Positions 17,752 through 26,114 of a stretch of 64,000 nucleotides of DNA are shown piece after piece; the stretch's first letter is position 1; every line of letters begins with the position of its first letter. The DNA is from Dyadobacter diqingensis (GTDB lineage: Bacteria > Bacteroidota > Bacteroidia > Cytophagales > Spirosomataceae), in NCBI RefSeq assembly GCF_024220585.1, contig NZ_JAMXKF010000003.1, forward strand, positions 186,001 to 250,000, given 5' to 3'. The position numbers and the translations under genes were made by a program. The notes below the pieces were generated by a model. It did no database searches and was not told the origin of the DNA. It was given only the letters and a program-made list of their open reading frames with translations.

Positions 17752-17783
17752 CAATCAAAATATTTTATCCTGCCTAATCAGGA

Positions 17784-18407
17784 TTATTTCTTAGCAGTAG
17801 TATCCGCAGAAGCCTTACCAGCATCTGTTTCTTTGTAAGCTTTGTTCAAACCTTCGATGATTTTCTGAGTAACATCAAGCGATTTGTCAGCGAACAAAAT
17901 TCCGCCACCCAAAGAATAACCTAATACGTATTCGTATTTATTGTCTTTGTTATATTTTTCAATGTAGGCTCTGATCTGCTTGTACAATTCTTCATTTTTA
18001 CCAGCTTCTTCCTGCTGAAGACCTGCCATAGCCTGGTCACGGTAAGCAACAAGATCCTGCTGTTTTTTCATCAGCTGAGCCTCTGTTGAACGAGCCTGGT
18101 CCGGTGTCATGGTCTGCGCTTTTTGCTGGAAGAAAGCAACTTCATTTTGCAAAGAGCGTCCTTTTGTATTCAATTCATTTTCCAATTGGAAATGTTTGTT
18201 TTCAAGCGCTTTTTTAGCATCCTTAAAATAATCGTAATTCGTCAAAAGAGAATCGACCTGTACATAAACAGTGCGACGGCCAGCTACCACTCCTCCGTCT
18301 GATCCTGACACTGCTTCTGATTTATTTCCTGAGAAATGTAAGAAAAATAACACCGCTACGGCTATGCTAAGCACGATGTTCCAAATTAACGAAGTATTGT
18401 TATTCAC
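17784..18407 (-). CDS. OmpH/Skp-like periplasmic chaperone
   Basis: A 207-residue protein with an N-terminal membrane anchor or signal ('LIWNIVLSIAVAVLFFLHF') and a long charged helical region rich in Lys, Glu and Gln ('ALENKHFQLENELNTKG', 'AQTMTPDQARSTEAQ'), the coiled-coil tentacles of the Skp/OmpH family. Such chaperones hold outer-membrane proteins in the periplasm. I chose the GTG at 18407 because a TATATTTG promoter box sits at 18448-18441, downstream of the alternative ATG at 18464; that ATG would lie upstream of the message. The C-terminus 'DAGKASADTTAKK' is low in complexity. Confidence 0.8.
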   Translation of the reverse strand: MNNNTSLIWNIVLSIAVAVLFFLHFSGNKSEAVSGSDGGVVAGRRTVYVQVDSLLTNYDYFKDAKKALENKHFQLENELNTKGRSLQNEVAFFQQKAQTMTPDQARSTEAQLMKKQQDLVAYRDQAMAGLQQEEAGKNEELYKQIRAYIEKYNKDNKYEYVLGYSLGGGILFADKSLDVTQKIIEGLNKAYKETDAGKASADTTAKK

Positions 18408-18440
18408 GTTTTTAAGGTTTTGTTTTTTTAGAAAGAGCCG

Positions 18441-18448
18441 CAAATATA
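18441..18448 (-). promoter_or_regulatory. -7 box of the OmpH-like gene
   Basis: TATATTTG on the minus strand, 34 bases before the GTG start. It helps decide the start codon of the gene. No well-spaced TTG was found upstream. Confidence 0.5.
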
Positions 18449-18555
18449 ATGATTTGTGTTTCAAGGCCTACAATTACGTAGTTTTTTACGCTACTTTAAA
18501 TTGGCCAGACCTGATATAAGATCAGTTTATCACAAAATTCTCAGGTCATCAGGAT

Positions 18556-18888
18556 TTATGCCGTCGCTTTTCTGGCAAAATAACCCGATAATCCGGATAA
18601 CCCGCCAACGAGTCCGCCTACAATGGCTGTTACGATCAGCAACAAGATGCCGTTGGGCAGAGAAAAAATTTCTGCAATTTTGTTGGACATAGAACCCTGG
18701 GAACTGATATGAAGGTATAACCCATACAGAAACCATAACAAGGCAATGGCCAGAAAACCCGTGGCAAAAGATTTCAATGAGGTTGTGGGCCGCCATGCCG
18801 CAATAACGAAGGGAATCAAAGCAACTGTCCACCAGGGTGTGAAAAATTGAAGTATCGCGGTGACGATGAAAATGATGACGAAGTTCAT
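18556..18888 (-). CDS. Small conserved membrane protein, unknown function
   Basis: A 110-residue protein with three to four hydrophobic segments: residues 1-30, about 40-62, and a glycine-rich last one 'IVTAIVGGLVGGLSGLSGY'. I recognise no family with a known role. It begins 3 bases after the penicillin-acylase-type gene on the same strand, so the two are surely cotranscribed and may be translationally coupled. It may be an accessory membrane protein of that hydrolase, but that is a guess from position. Confidence 0.65.
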   Translation of the reverse strand: MNFVIIFIVTAILQFFTPWWTVALIPFVIAAWRPTTSLKSFATGFLAIALLWFLYGLYLHISSQGSMSNKIAEIFSLPNGILLLIVTAIVGGLVGGLSGLSGYFARKATA

Positions 18889-18891
18889 AGA

Positions 18892-21330
18892 TTATTTCTT
18901 TTTAAGGATTACCCGTGATGTAAGATGTTGGTTTTTCTGATCGGGAGACGACAGATAGATAAGCTCGTTTAACTCACCCTTTTCCCATTTGTCGAGGAGG
19001 TTGAGATAATAAGGACTACCCGGATTTCCGGACTGACCGCCGGGATAAATCCCGTAAGCTTTGGGTGTCGGCCCAAGCTCTACCACCATCCGCCACGAAG
19101 GGCCATTCCTTTTTGTTATGGCATTGACAATACCCGAGCCACCGCCCAGTTTAAGATGCGGTGCGTTAAAGGCTTTCAGGCTACGGCTCAAATGCCGGAT
19201 CTCGGTATTTTTTACTTCGGACCATTGCCATGAGGGACTCATAGCACCATGCCGAGCGATTAACGTATCCACGGCAGTTTTGAAACTGCTGACTGTTACG
19301 TCGGTTAATGTTTCCGTTTGCGGCGTTTTAATATTGTTAAACCATTTTTCATTGGGCTGTTTTAATATCATATACACCAGACGGTCCCGGGAAGGGTAGG
19401 CCATCGGCGCTTTGGGTGAATCAAATTCATCATCCCAAACTGCACTTTTCAATGCCGGCATCCATTCTTCGAAAATCGAAGGAGCAATGGCGTCAGGAGA
19501 ATTCTGGTAATTCCAGTCTGTCAAAACCTGTTGTGCTGCTTTGTAAGTAGCGCTCAGCGGCGTTGTTTGCAGTATTGAAAGGAGCTTGGGAAGAACTGTC
19601 CGGGCAAGTACATTAAAATTATCATTCTGTAACATACGCAGACTGTCGGCATTGGCTGCCGTCATTTTTTCCAGACGTTCGTTAATCCGTATCGCCCGTT
19701 CCGAAGGAGCAAAAATCCAGTTGATATAATAAGGATAGGTCTGATCTGTCGACGATTGATTGGCCGAACTTACAAATCCCCTCGGAGGATTTTTCACAAA
19801 CGGATTTTGTGCTGCCGGAATCCAGCCTTTCCAATCGTCGTCCGGATTGGTGCCGTCGAGTAAAAATTTGCCCTGTTCTTTTCGCTTTAAAGGCAGTTTT
19901 CCGTTAACGGTGATCGCAATATTTTTACCGTTATCGGCAAAAACAAAGTTCTGCGCCGGACCTACATATTTGGCCAGGGCACTACGATAATCGTCGTAAT
20001 TTTTTGCTCTGTTTAAATCGTAGAAAGTAAGAAAGCTGTTACCCGGTTCATGACCAATCCATCGGGTAGCCAGGTTTATCGTGCCGTTGCTATCGTCCGT
20101 ATAAGCGGTTATGGGGCCGTGGTGTGTATAAGTGACGTTTTCGCGGAACGGCTCACTCTGGCCTTTGATGTAAATAACTTCTTCCCGTTTACGGGTTGGT
20201 TTCCATTGGTTGTCGAACCAGTAGCTGTTTTGTGTGGTGTCTTTGAAAGTAATTTTATACTGGTCAAAAACGTCCGCATCCACATTGGTCACACCCCAGG
20301 CAATATTCTGGTTAAAACCGATGATCACGCTGGGAATGCCGGGCAATGAAACGCCGTAAACATTCATATCAGGGGAATGCAGCTGGACCTGATACCAGAT
20401 AGACGGGAGTGTCAGTTCCAGATGCGGATCATTGGCCAGAATGGGATAACCGGTTTTTGATTTGCCCGGCCCAACTGCCCAGTTATTGCTGCCAATTCCT
20501 TCGGGTTTTGGCTCTTCCTTCGGATATTCATTGGTTAAAACGGTGTCTTTGGTATTGCCGGGTTTATTTTCAGGGATCGCGACGGGTGTAAAATTCCAGG
20601 GTGTACCAGCGGGAATAATCGGACTTTCCTGAAACATGGGGTAATCGGGAAACAAATCGTTTACAACCTCGCTTCCGTATTTTTTGAGAATGTTGGACAT
20701 GTTCAGGTTATTTGACCTTCCTGCAAGGGTTAGCGTCATCTGTTCCAGCATGTACATGGTATTGATGGGTTTCCACGGCTCAGGTTTGTAACTCAGTAAT
20801 TTGAACTCCACCGGATAATCTTTCGGAGAAAGCTGGTTGATGTACGCATTAACGCCAGCCGTATAACCGAGCAAAGCTTCTCTCGATTTGGGATCACTCA
20901 ATGCTATTTTGATATTAACCTCAGCACCGTAAGCCATTCCGAGTCTGCGGCTTCTCTGGTCCAGTTCAAAAGTGGCAGGTCCAAGGACTTCCGATAATCT
21001 GCCGGATGCCGCTCTGGTTTGGACGTCCATCTGCCATAACCTGTCTTTTGCGGTGATGTAACCCTGCGCATAAAAAAGATCGAAGTCATTTTTAGCAAAA
21101 ATGTGTGGTACACCGGTATCGTCGAAGCGGATGGTTACCTCATCTTTGAGACTATCCAGTTTCAATTCGATCTCTGCTCCCGGATCAGCAAGTTTTTCCC
21201 CGTTTTGCCAGAATCCGGTAAACGGACTTAAAAACGAACCCAGAGCAGGAACCTTTCCCCATGGTCTGTTCAATGCATATACTAAACCTATTGCGACTAT
21301 TACTGATAAAACAGCTTTGACAAATTTCAT
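18892..21330 (-). CDS. Penicillin acylase family protein (Ntn hydrolase)
   Basis: An 812-residue secreted or membrane-anchored amidohydrolase. An N-terminal hydrophobic segment (about residues 4-20) is followed by the alpha-chain, then the autoprocessing site 'GSNNW', where Gly280-Ser281 would be cut to free Ser281 as N-terminal nucleophile of the beta-chain. The conserved 'DPHLELTLPSIWYQV' and 'GIPSVIIGFNQNIAWGVTN' follow (both typical of the family). Members cleave amide bonds in beta-lactams, acyl-homoserine lactones or N-acyl peptides; the natural substrate here is unknown. The gene is followed 3 bases later by a small membrane protein gene. Confidence 0.9.
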   Translation of the reverse strand: MKFVKAVLSVIVAIGLVYALNRPWGKVPALGSFLSPFTGFWQNGEKLADPGAEIELKLDSLKDEVTIRFDDTGVPHIFAKNDFDLFYAQGYITAKDRLWQMDVQTRAASGRLSEVLGPATFELDQRSRRLGMAYGAEVNIKIALSDPKSREALLGYTAGVNAYINQLSPKDYPVEFKLLSYKPEPWKPINTMYMLEQMTLTLAGRSNNLNMSNILKKYGSEVVNDLFPDYPMFQESPIIPAGTPWNFTPVAIPENKPGNTKDTVLTNEYPKEEPKPEGIGSNNWAVGPGKSKTGYPILANDPHLELTLPSIWYQVQLHSPDMNVYGVSLPGIPSVIIGFNQNIAWGVTNVDADVFDQYKITFKDTTQNSYWFDNQWKPTRKREEVIYIKGQSEPFRENVTYTHHGPITAYTDDSNGTINLATRWIGHEPGNSFLTFYDLNRAKNYDDYRSALAKYVGPAQNFVFADNGKNIAITVNGKLPLKRKEQGKFLLDGTNPDDDWKGWIPAAQNPFVKNPPRGFVSSANQSSTDQTYPYYINWIFAPSERAIRINERLEKMTAANADSLRMLQNDNFNVLARTVLPKLLSILQTTPLSATYKAAQQVLTDWNYQNSPDAIAPSIFEEWMPALKSAVWDDEFDSPKAPMAYPSRDRLVYMILKQPNEKWFNNIKTPQTETLTDVTVSSFKTAVDTLIARHGAMSPSWQWSEVKNTEIRHLSRSLKAFNAPHLKLGGGSGIVNAITKRNGPSWRMVVELGPTPKAYGIYPGGQSGNPGSPYYLNLLDKWEKGELNELIYLSSPDQKNQHLTSRVILKKK

Positions 21331-21371
21331 ATTGCGGAGACTTAGGTTAAAAATTCCTGCTATGTATCTTG

Positions 21372-22106
21372 TTACTTATCCGCTACCGCCTCCACTATCG
21401 CTTCAATAAGATTTAAATCACTATATAATACTGAACGTTCGTCCGGACTTTCGCCGGCCATGGAGATATCTGCCGGGAAATATTTTTGTCGGCCGGGCCT
21501 GAACGATTTGGCCGTCAGGTGCAGCGCGTGTACACCGGCTTCTTTTAGCTCTTTCGCATTATTGTGGTTGACACCGCCCCCAGCCATAATCTCAATAGAG
21601 CTGCCTGCCGCTTTCGCCAACTGTTCCAGTGTTTTTATGCCAAGCGGTGCACTTGGTTTCTGGCCCGATGTGAGAATTCGTTCTGCGCCAGTTTCAATCA
21701 CTGCTTTTAAAGCCTTAACCGGGTCGGGTGTCAGGTCGAAAGCGCGGTGAAAAGTTACTTTCATAGGAAATGAGAAATCTACGAGTGCTTTCGTACGGGC
21801 TATATCTACTTGTCCGTCAGGGAGTAAAATACCTAACACAACACCCTGTGCACCGAGTTTTTTTGCAACGGCAATATCTCTTTTCATGATTTCTTCTTCA
21901 AAAAAATCATAAACAAAATCACCGCCACGCGGACGGATCATCACAAAAACCGGAATTTGGATATGTTCCAGCACCATTTCAATAAGTCCTGCGCTGGGAG
22001 TTGTACCTCCTTCGCCAAGGCCCCCGCATAATTCAATGCGTCCTGCACCACCCACCTGGGCATTCATACAAGACTCGAGAGAATATGCACAAACTTCAAT
22101 TGTCAT
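21372..22106 (-). CDS. cutC: CutC family protein (copper homeostasis)
   Basis: A 244-residue cytoplasmic TIM-barrel protein. The opening 'EVCAYSLESCMNAQVGGAGRIELC' region (partly quoted: 'GAGRIELCGGLGEGGTTPS'), 'VMIRPRGGDFVY' and 'AGGGVNHNNAKEL' are hallmark CutC segments. CutC has been linked to copper tolerance, but the biochemical role is not firmly established. It lies 41 bases upstream of the penicillin-acylase-type gene on the same strand and may share its transcript. Confidence 0.9.
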   Translation of the reverse strand: MTIEVCAYSLESCMNAQVGGAGRIELCGGLGEGGTTPSAGLIEMVLEHIQIPVFVMIRPRGGDFVYDFFEEEIMKRDIAVAKKLGAQGVVLGILLPDGQVDIARTKALVDFSFPMKVTFHRAFDLTPDPVKALKAVIETGAERILTSGQKPSAPLGIKTLEQLAKAAGSSIEIMAGGGVNHNNAKELKEAGVHALHLTAKSFRPGRQKYFPADISMAGESPDERSVLYSDLNLIEAIVEAVADK

Positions 22107-22371
22107 ATTTTTCTAATTCTAATGATGGGGGAATTTACAAAAGATTTTGTCTTGGAAGATATATAGGAGTTATTTCTACAAAATGCCGGCGAATTAGCGG
22201 GAACGCTTTTTGTATAACATTAGTGATATCAGAGCAAGTGGAAGAACATGAGTGAATTTGGGTAAATTTATGATATTCAAACGCTTATCCTGATTAAGAA
22301 AAATATTAAACATAAAAAACAATTATTTTCAATATTTTTTGTTTAAAATTATTAAAAGATGCAAATTTTTT
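22107..22371. other. Divergent intergenic region, no gene seen
   Basis: About 265 bases between cutC (minus) and the DUF2795 gene (plus). It is AT-rich, with no ORF of note, no RNA fold and no clear repeat. The only signal I can support is the promoter box just downstream. Confidence 0.4.
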
Positions 22372-22379
22372 TACTTTTG
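22372..22379 (+). promoter_or_regulatory. -7 box of the DUF2795 gene
   Basis: TACTTTTG matches TAnnTTTG and lies 45 bases before the start codon. A TTG is present upstream but about 30 bases away, too far for the usual spacing. Confidence 0.45.
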
Positions 22380-22424
22380 CAATCCTGAAAAAATTAAGTA
22401 ACTATTTAATAGGCGAAAAAAATT

Positions 22425-22646
22425 ATGTACTGGACTCTCGAACTTGCATCATACCTTGAAGATGCGCCTTGGCCAGCTACCAAAGACGAGCTGATTGACT
22501 TCGCAATTAGAACAGGCGCTCCGTTAGAAGTAGTTGAAAACCTACAAGAATTGGAAGATGATGGTCAGCCTTATGAAAGCATTGAGGAAATTTGGCCGGA
22601 TTATCCGACCAAAGACGACTTCTTCTTTAATGAAGATGAATATTAA
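22425..22646 (+). CDS. DUF2795 domain small acidic protein
   Basis: A 73-residue acidic protein of the DUF2795 type. It opens 'MYWTLELASYLEDAPWPATK', continues with a helical 'DELIDFAIRTGAPLEVVENL' segment and ends in an acidic tail 'FFFNEDEY'. Near-identical small proteins are kept throughout Bacteroidota, which suggests a basic cellular role, but that role is unknown to me. It has its own promoter box and terminator, so it is a single-gene unit. Confidence 0.85.
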   Translation: MYWTLELASYLEDAPWPATKDELIDFAIRTGAPLEVVENLQELEDDGQPYESIEEIWPDYPTKDDFFFNEDEY

Positions 22647-22647
22647 G

Positions 22648-22677
22648 AAAAAACGGCGCCAATAGGTGCCGTTTTTT
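22648..22677 (+). terminator. Terminator of the DUF2795 gene
   Basis: A 13-bp stem with one G-T pair (22648-22660 and 22665-22677), 4-base loop and T-run, directly after the stop codon. Confidence 0.85.
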
Positions 22678-22871
22678 GTTTTTTACCGGTCCCGGAAATC
22701 GTTGCGGGCATTGTTTTTAGGATTATAAAAATGGGTTTCTGGCGGAGTTAATCCGTTAATATTTTTTTAATACCGTGAAAGGAATGTATCTTGTTAACGT
22801 TATTATGAAAAGCATTTGCCAGAAGCCGAAATTGTTTTTTTCATAGTTTAAGTATCTATCCAGGCCAATTG

Positions 22872-23516
22872 ATGGAACTACGATTGCTTAAAGAGTTGGT
22901 CAGAAGAGGCGAGGGTGATCACGTGGAATTCAAATTGAAATCTAATCACCCTGAAAAAATCGTCCGGGAACTAGTCGCTTTCGCCAATTCTGGCGGTGGA
23001 AAATTATTCGTCGGTATTGGAGACGACAGGACGATAAAAGGAGTGAAGGATTCAGATGAAGATGAATACACACTCGTCAAAGCGATAAACACCTATTGTT
23101 TCCCCAAACTTGATTACAGGCTGGAAAAAATCCCTATCGATACGGAGCGGGAAGTTTTGGTCCTGACGATCCCCAGAAGCCCAGACAAGCCGCATTATGT
23201 GGTGGATTCCTCAGGGATCCGAAAGGCTTATGTGCGTGTGGCGGACAAATCCATCCAGGCAAGCAAGGAAATGCGGGAGATTATGCGCCGTGGCCGTTTC
23301 AAGCGGGACATAAGTTTTCAGTACGGAGATAAGGAAGAGAAACTGATGAAGCTGCTGGACGAAAAGAAAACCGTTACGGTCGAATTGTTTGCAGCTACCG
23401 CCGGAATTTCCAGAAAAATGGCTTCAAATACTTTGGTGATGCTGGTACTGGCCAATGTGCTGGAGGTGCATCCGCATGAAGTGCTGGATTATTTTACAGT
23501 GGCCATGGCTTCCTGA
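22872..23516 (+). CDS. AlbA_2 (Schlafen-type) domain putative DNA-binding regulator
   Basis: A 214-residue protein. The N-terminal part (residues about 12-125) is an AlbA_2 domain: 'EGDHVEFKLKS', 'ELVAFANSGGGKLFVGIGDD' and 'RKAYVRVADKSIQA' are characteristic. The C-terminal 70 residues look like a winged helix ('FAATAGISRKMASNTLVML'). Such proteins are annotated as putative transcriptional regulators or ATP-dependent helix-turn-helix proteins; targets are unknown. The ATG at 22872 is preferred to the TTG one codon earlier. It is convergent with the DUF3127 gene. Confidence 0.85.
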   Translation: MELRLLKELVRRGEGDHVEFKLKSNHPEKIVRELVAFANSGGGKLFVGIGDDRTIKGVKDSDEDEYTLVKAINTYCFPKLDYRLEKIPIDTEREVLVLTIPRSPDKPHYVVDSSGIRKAYVRVADKSIQASKEMREIMRRGRFKRDISFQYGDKEEKLMKLLDEKKTVTVELFAATAGISRKMASNTLVMLVLANVLEVHPHEVLDYFTVAMAS

Positions 23517-23530
23517 AAACCAAAATAAAA

Positions 23531-23557
23531 GCGATCCGCCGCCGAACGGTGGATCGC
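23531..23557. terminator. Bidirectional terminator between convergent genes
   Basis: A 10-bp stem with one G-T pair (23531-23540 and 23548-23557) lies between two convergent stop codons. It is flanked by A-rich sequence upstream, which gives T-runs for the minus-strand gene. Confidence 0.65.
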
Positions 23558-23574
23558 CATATTATAATGATGTC

Positions 23575-23943
23575 TTAGAAAGGAAGATCGTCTGATTCGT
23601 CTTCGGTAAAAGTAGTCACCGGAGGCAAAGTGCTGTTGTTGTTTCCCGCGTTGTAAGAAGCTCCGCCACCGTTTCCTGCACCTGCTTTGTCAACTTTCCA
23701 GGCTTTTACTTCTGTGTACCAGCGATTGTTGTATTCGCGGCTTTCTACGTCAATGGATGCAGTTACAGCGTCATTCACCTGTAAGCCAGCCTGATCGATT
23801 TTATCACCCCACAATGAAATGCATACTTTTTTTGGATACTGGGAAGGGATTTCAAGAATGAATTCCTGCTTCCGCCATGTTCCGTTTTTACCCTGACCAT
23901 TTACCTCAGGGAGTAAAGCGATGACAGTTCCTGTTAATTCCAT
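23575..23943 (-). CDS. DUF3127 domain protein (SSB/OB-fold-like)
   Basis: A 122-residue protein starting 'MELTGTVIALLPEVNGQG'. The first 85 residues resemble an OB-fold ('WRKQEFILEIPSQYPKKVCI', 'NDAVTASIDVESREYNNRWYT'), and the tail is a flexible Gly/Asn-rich linker ending in the acidic 'DESDDLPF'. That tail matches the C-terminal tip of single-stranded-DNA-binding proteins, which recruits partner proteins. A role in ssDNA metabolism is therefore plausible but inferred. The start at 23943 is chosen because the well-spaced promoter upstream overlaps the longer frame. Confidence 0.85.
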   Translation of the reverse strand: MELTGTVIALLPEVNGQGKNGTWRKQEFILEIPSQYPKKVCISLWGDKIDQAGLQVNDAVTASIDVESREYNNRWYTEVKAWKVDKAGAGNGGGASYNAGNNNSTLPPVTTFTEDESDDLPF

Positions 23944-23981
23944 GAAAAACGAATTTGTAAGTTTTGCTAAAAAATAGAGAT

Positions 23982-24012
23982 CAAAAGTAATGGTTTTGCT
24001 TTTGGAATGCAA
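23982..24012 (-). promoter_or_regulatory. Promoter of the DUF3127 gene
   Basis: On the minus strand TTG (24012-24010), a 20-base spacer and TACTTTTG (23989-23982), 39 bases before the start. It rules out the longer reading frame that begins at 24012. Confidence 0.7.
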
Positions 24013-24027
24013 AAGAGAATCGAATTC

Positions 24028-25167
24028 TCATCCGATTGCCTGCTGCAAATCTGCGATTAAATCTGCGACATCTTCAATCCCGACACTCAGGCGGATCAAT
24101 GTATCTTTTAACCCGACTTTTTCTCTTTCTTCTTTTGGAATGCTGGCGTGCGTCATGCTGGCCGGGTGCGTGCAAAGTGATTCAACGCCACCCAACGATT
24201 CTCCAAGGGAAAATACTTCCAGACTTTCCATTACTTTCACTGCTTGCTGGTAGTTATCACCTTTTAATTCAAAGGAAACAATTCCACCATACCCGCGCAT
24301 TTGCCGTGAAGCCAGCTGATGGCCTTCATGGGAAGTTAGCCCGGGGTAATAAACTTTTCCAACTTTTGGATGATCTTCGAGCCACATTGAAACAACTTTC
24401 GCATTCTCGCAATGCCGCTGCATTCGTACATGCAAAGTTTTGATACCCCGTAAAACCAGGAAACAATCCTGCGGACCCGGCACCGCGCCGCTTGCATTTT
24501 GAATAAATGCCAGTTGTTTGGCAAGATCATCATCATTTACAATTAAAGCGCCCATCACGGTATCCGAATGTCCGCCCAGATATTTGGTAACAGAATGCAT
24601 CACAATATCAGCACCCTGATCCAGCGGGTTTTGAAGATATGGCGAAGCAAAAGTGTTATCCACAACGCTCAGAATTCCCTCGTTTTTTGCAATTCTGGTT
24701 ACGGCTTCAATATCAATGATTTTCAGCAGCGGATTGGTTGGTGTCTCCACCCAGATCATCTTTGTTTTTTCAGAAATTACTTTTTCAATGGCTGTGACAT
24801 CGCTCATATCCACAAAATGAAAAACAAGACCGAACGGCTCATAAATCCTTTTCATGATCCGGTAGGTACCACCATAAATGTCATTGGTGGCGATAATTTC
24901 GTCGCCGGGACGGAACAATTTTAGTACCGCGTCCGTTGCTGCCAGGCCGGAAGCGTAACAAATGCCATGTTTCCCATTTTCCAAAGCGGCCAGGGCATTT
25001 TGCAAAGCAGTCCGCGTAGGATTATGGGTACGGGAATATTCATATCCCTTGTGTTTGCCCGGACTTTCCTGAACATAGGTGGAAGTCTGGTAAATTGGCG
25101 TCATGATAGCACCCGTCGTCGGATCGGGCTCAACACCCGCATGTATGGCTTTGGTAGCGAATTTCAT
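24028..25167 (-). CDS. Cystathionine gamma-synthase/lyase (PLP-dependent)
   Basis: A 379-residue PLP enzyme of the Cys/Met metabolism family, acting on cystathionine, O-acylhomoserine or related sulfur amino acids. The PLP lysine is Lys195 in 'HSVTKYLGGHSD'; 'SRTHNPTR' and 'YASGLAA' bind cofactor phosphate, and 'ETPTNP' and 'VVDNTFASPY' are family motifs. The C-terminal 'GESLGGVESLCTHPASMTH' is typical of CGS/CGL. Sequence alone does not separate gamma-synthase from gamma-lyase. A TAnnTTTG box lies about 50 bases upstream. Confidence 0.92.
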   Translation of the reverse strand: MKFATKAIHAGVEPDPTTGAIMTPIYQTSTYVQESPGKHKGYEYSRTHNPTRTALQNALAALENGKHGICYASGLAATDAVLKLFRPGDEIIATNDIYGGTYRIMKRIYEPFGLVFHFVDMSDVTAIEKVISEKTKMIWVETPTNPLLKIIDIEAVTRIAKNEGILSVVDNTFASPYLQNPLDQGADIVMHSVTKYLGGHSDTVMGALIVNDDDLAKQLAFIQNASGAVPGPQDCFLVLRGIKTLHVRMQRHCENAKVVSMWLEDHPKVGKVYYPGLTSHEGHQLASRQMRGYGGIVSFELKGDNYQQAVKVMESLEVFSLGESLGGVESLCTHPASMTHASIPKEEREKVGLKDTLIRLSVGIEDVADLIADLQQAIG

Positions 25168-25213
25168 AATATATATTTTGTCTTGAAACCAGTCAGCTGT
25201 GTGGTAAAAAAAC

Positions 25214-25221
25214 CAAAGATA
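25214..25221 (-). promoter_or_regulatory. -7 box of the cystathionine synthase/lyase gene
   Basis: TATCTTTG on the minus strand, 47 bases before the start codon; no TTG at the right distance was seen. Confidence 0.4.
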
Positions 25222-25301
25222 AGCTACCGGAAAAACCTTTTACAGAAAGATGTGGTTAATTTGATATCTGAAATGTTTGTAATGACTAAAAATATCCTCT
25301 T

Positions 25302-25979
25302 TTGGCAAATTTATTAGTAAAAAAACTTCCTTTACCGCTGGTTGTAAGTGTTTTACTCACTGTTGTTCCCTTAGTAACTACTTCTTTGCTTACTGCTTCT
25401 GCCATTGCGCATGAAGAAATTTTACGCGAATGGACCTACGGCACCTGGATGCTGGTTACACTGGGCCTTACTTTTACGTCTGCCATTGCGCTGACACCGC
25501 CTACTTTTCTGGCGTTGGTATTTGGATATTTTCTGGGCTGGTATGCCGTTCCTTATCTGTTTATCCTGAATCTCGGTGCGATAGGCTTCCTTTATATACT
25601 GGCTGATTTTTTCCAGGCCGAATCCATTCGTGTTTATCTCGTACAAATTTATCCTCAGATCGAATCGCTGATTAAGAAATTCCGGGCCAACCAGTTTCGT
25701 TTAATTTTCTTCGCCAAACTTTCTCCTGTTCTTCCTTTTACGATAACCAACTTATTTTTCAACGTTGTTGGTGCAAAATTGCCTCAGGTGCTTGCCGGCG
25801 GGACGTTGGGCATGATTCCAAGAACCGTTCTGGCTGTTTGGGCCGGCCGGGAAGCTCAGGAAATCCGTTACCTGCTGGAACATCCGAATGAAGGATTAGG
25901 AACCAAAATTTTGTTATTATCACTGATCGTCATTTCCTCTGTCGGGATTGGTTATTTGTTCAAAGACAAGGAAGAATAG
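25302..25979 (+). CDS. TVP38/TMEM64-like (VTT domain) membrane protein
   Basis: A 225-residue inner-membrane protein with the VTT/DedA-type core. 'PPTFLALVFGYFLGW' and a later 'FAKLSPVLPFTITNLFFN' are the paired half-membrane loops of the family, and 'GGTLGMIPRTVLAVWAG' follows. Related proteins act as lipid scramblases or transporters, so a role in membrane lipid handling is possible. The start is a TTG at 25302; no ATG or GTG in frame gives a comparable N-terminus, so the start is uncertain by some residues. Confidence 0.8.
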   Translation: MANLLVKKLPLPLVVSVLLTVVPLVTTSLLTASAIAHEEILREWTYGTWMLVTLGLTFTSAIALTPPTFLALVFGYFLGWYAVPYLFILNLGAIGFLYILADFFQAESIRVYLVQIYPQIESLIKKFRANQFRLIFFAKLSPVLPFTITNLFFNVVGAKLPQVLAGGTLGMIPRTVLAVWAGREAQEIRYLLEHPNEGLGTKILLLSLIVISSVGIGYLFKDKEE

Positions 25980-26114
25980 GGGCCATTGACAGGATAACCG
26001 GGTGAAAACTTGATAGTATGATAATATCGTACAATAACAGGGTATAAAACCACATAAATACATCAAGTTAATCCTGTTTATTTGCAATTAAGTTATACTT
26101 ATTAAAAAAGTAGA

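Noticed and set aside
21101..21409. A 102-codon plus-strand frame across the end of the acylase-type gene and cutC
   Set aside because: It spans the start of one minus-strand gene and the end of the next; no motif or start signal supports it.
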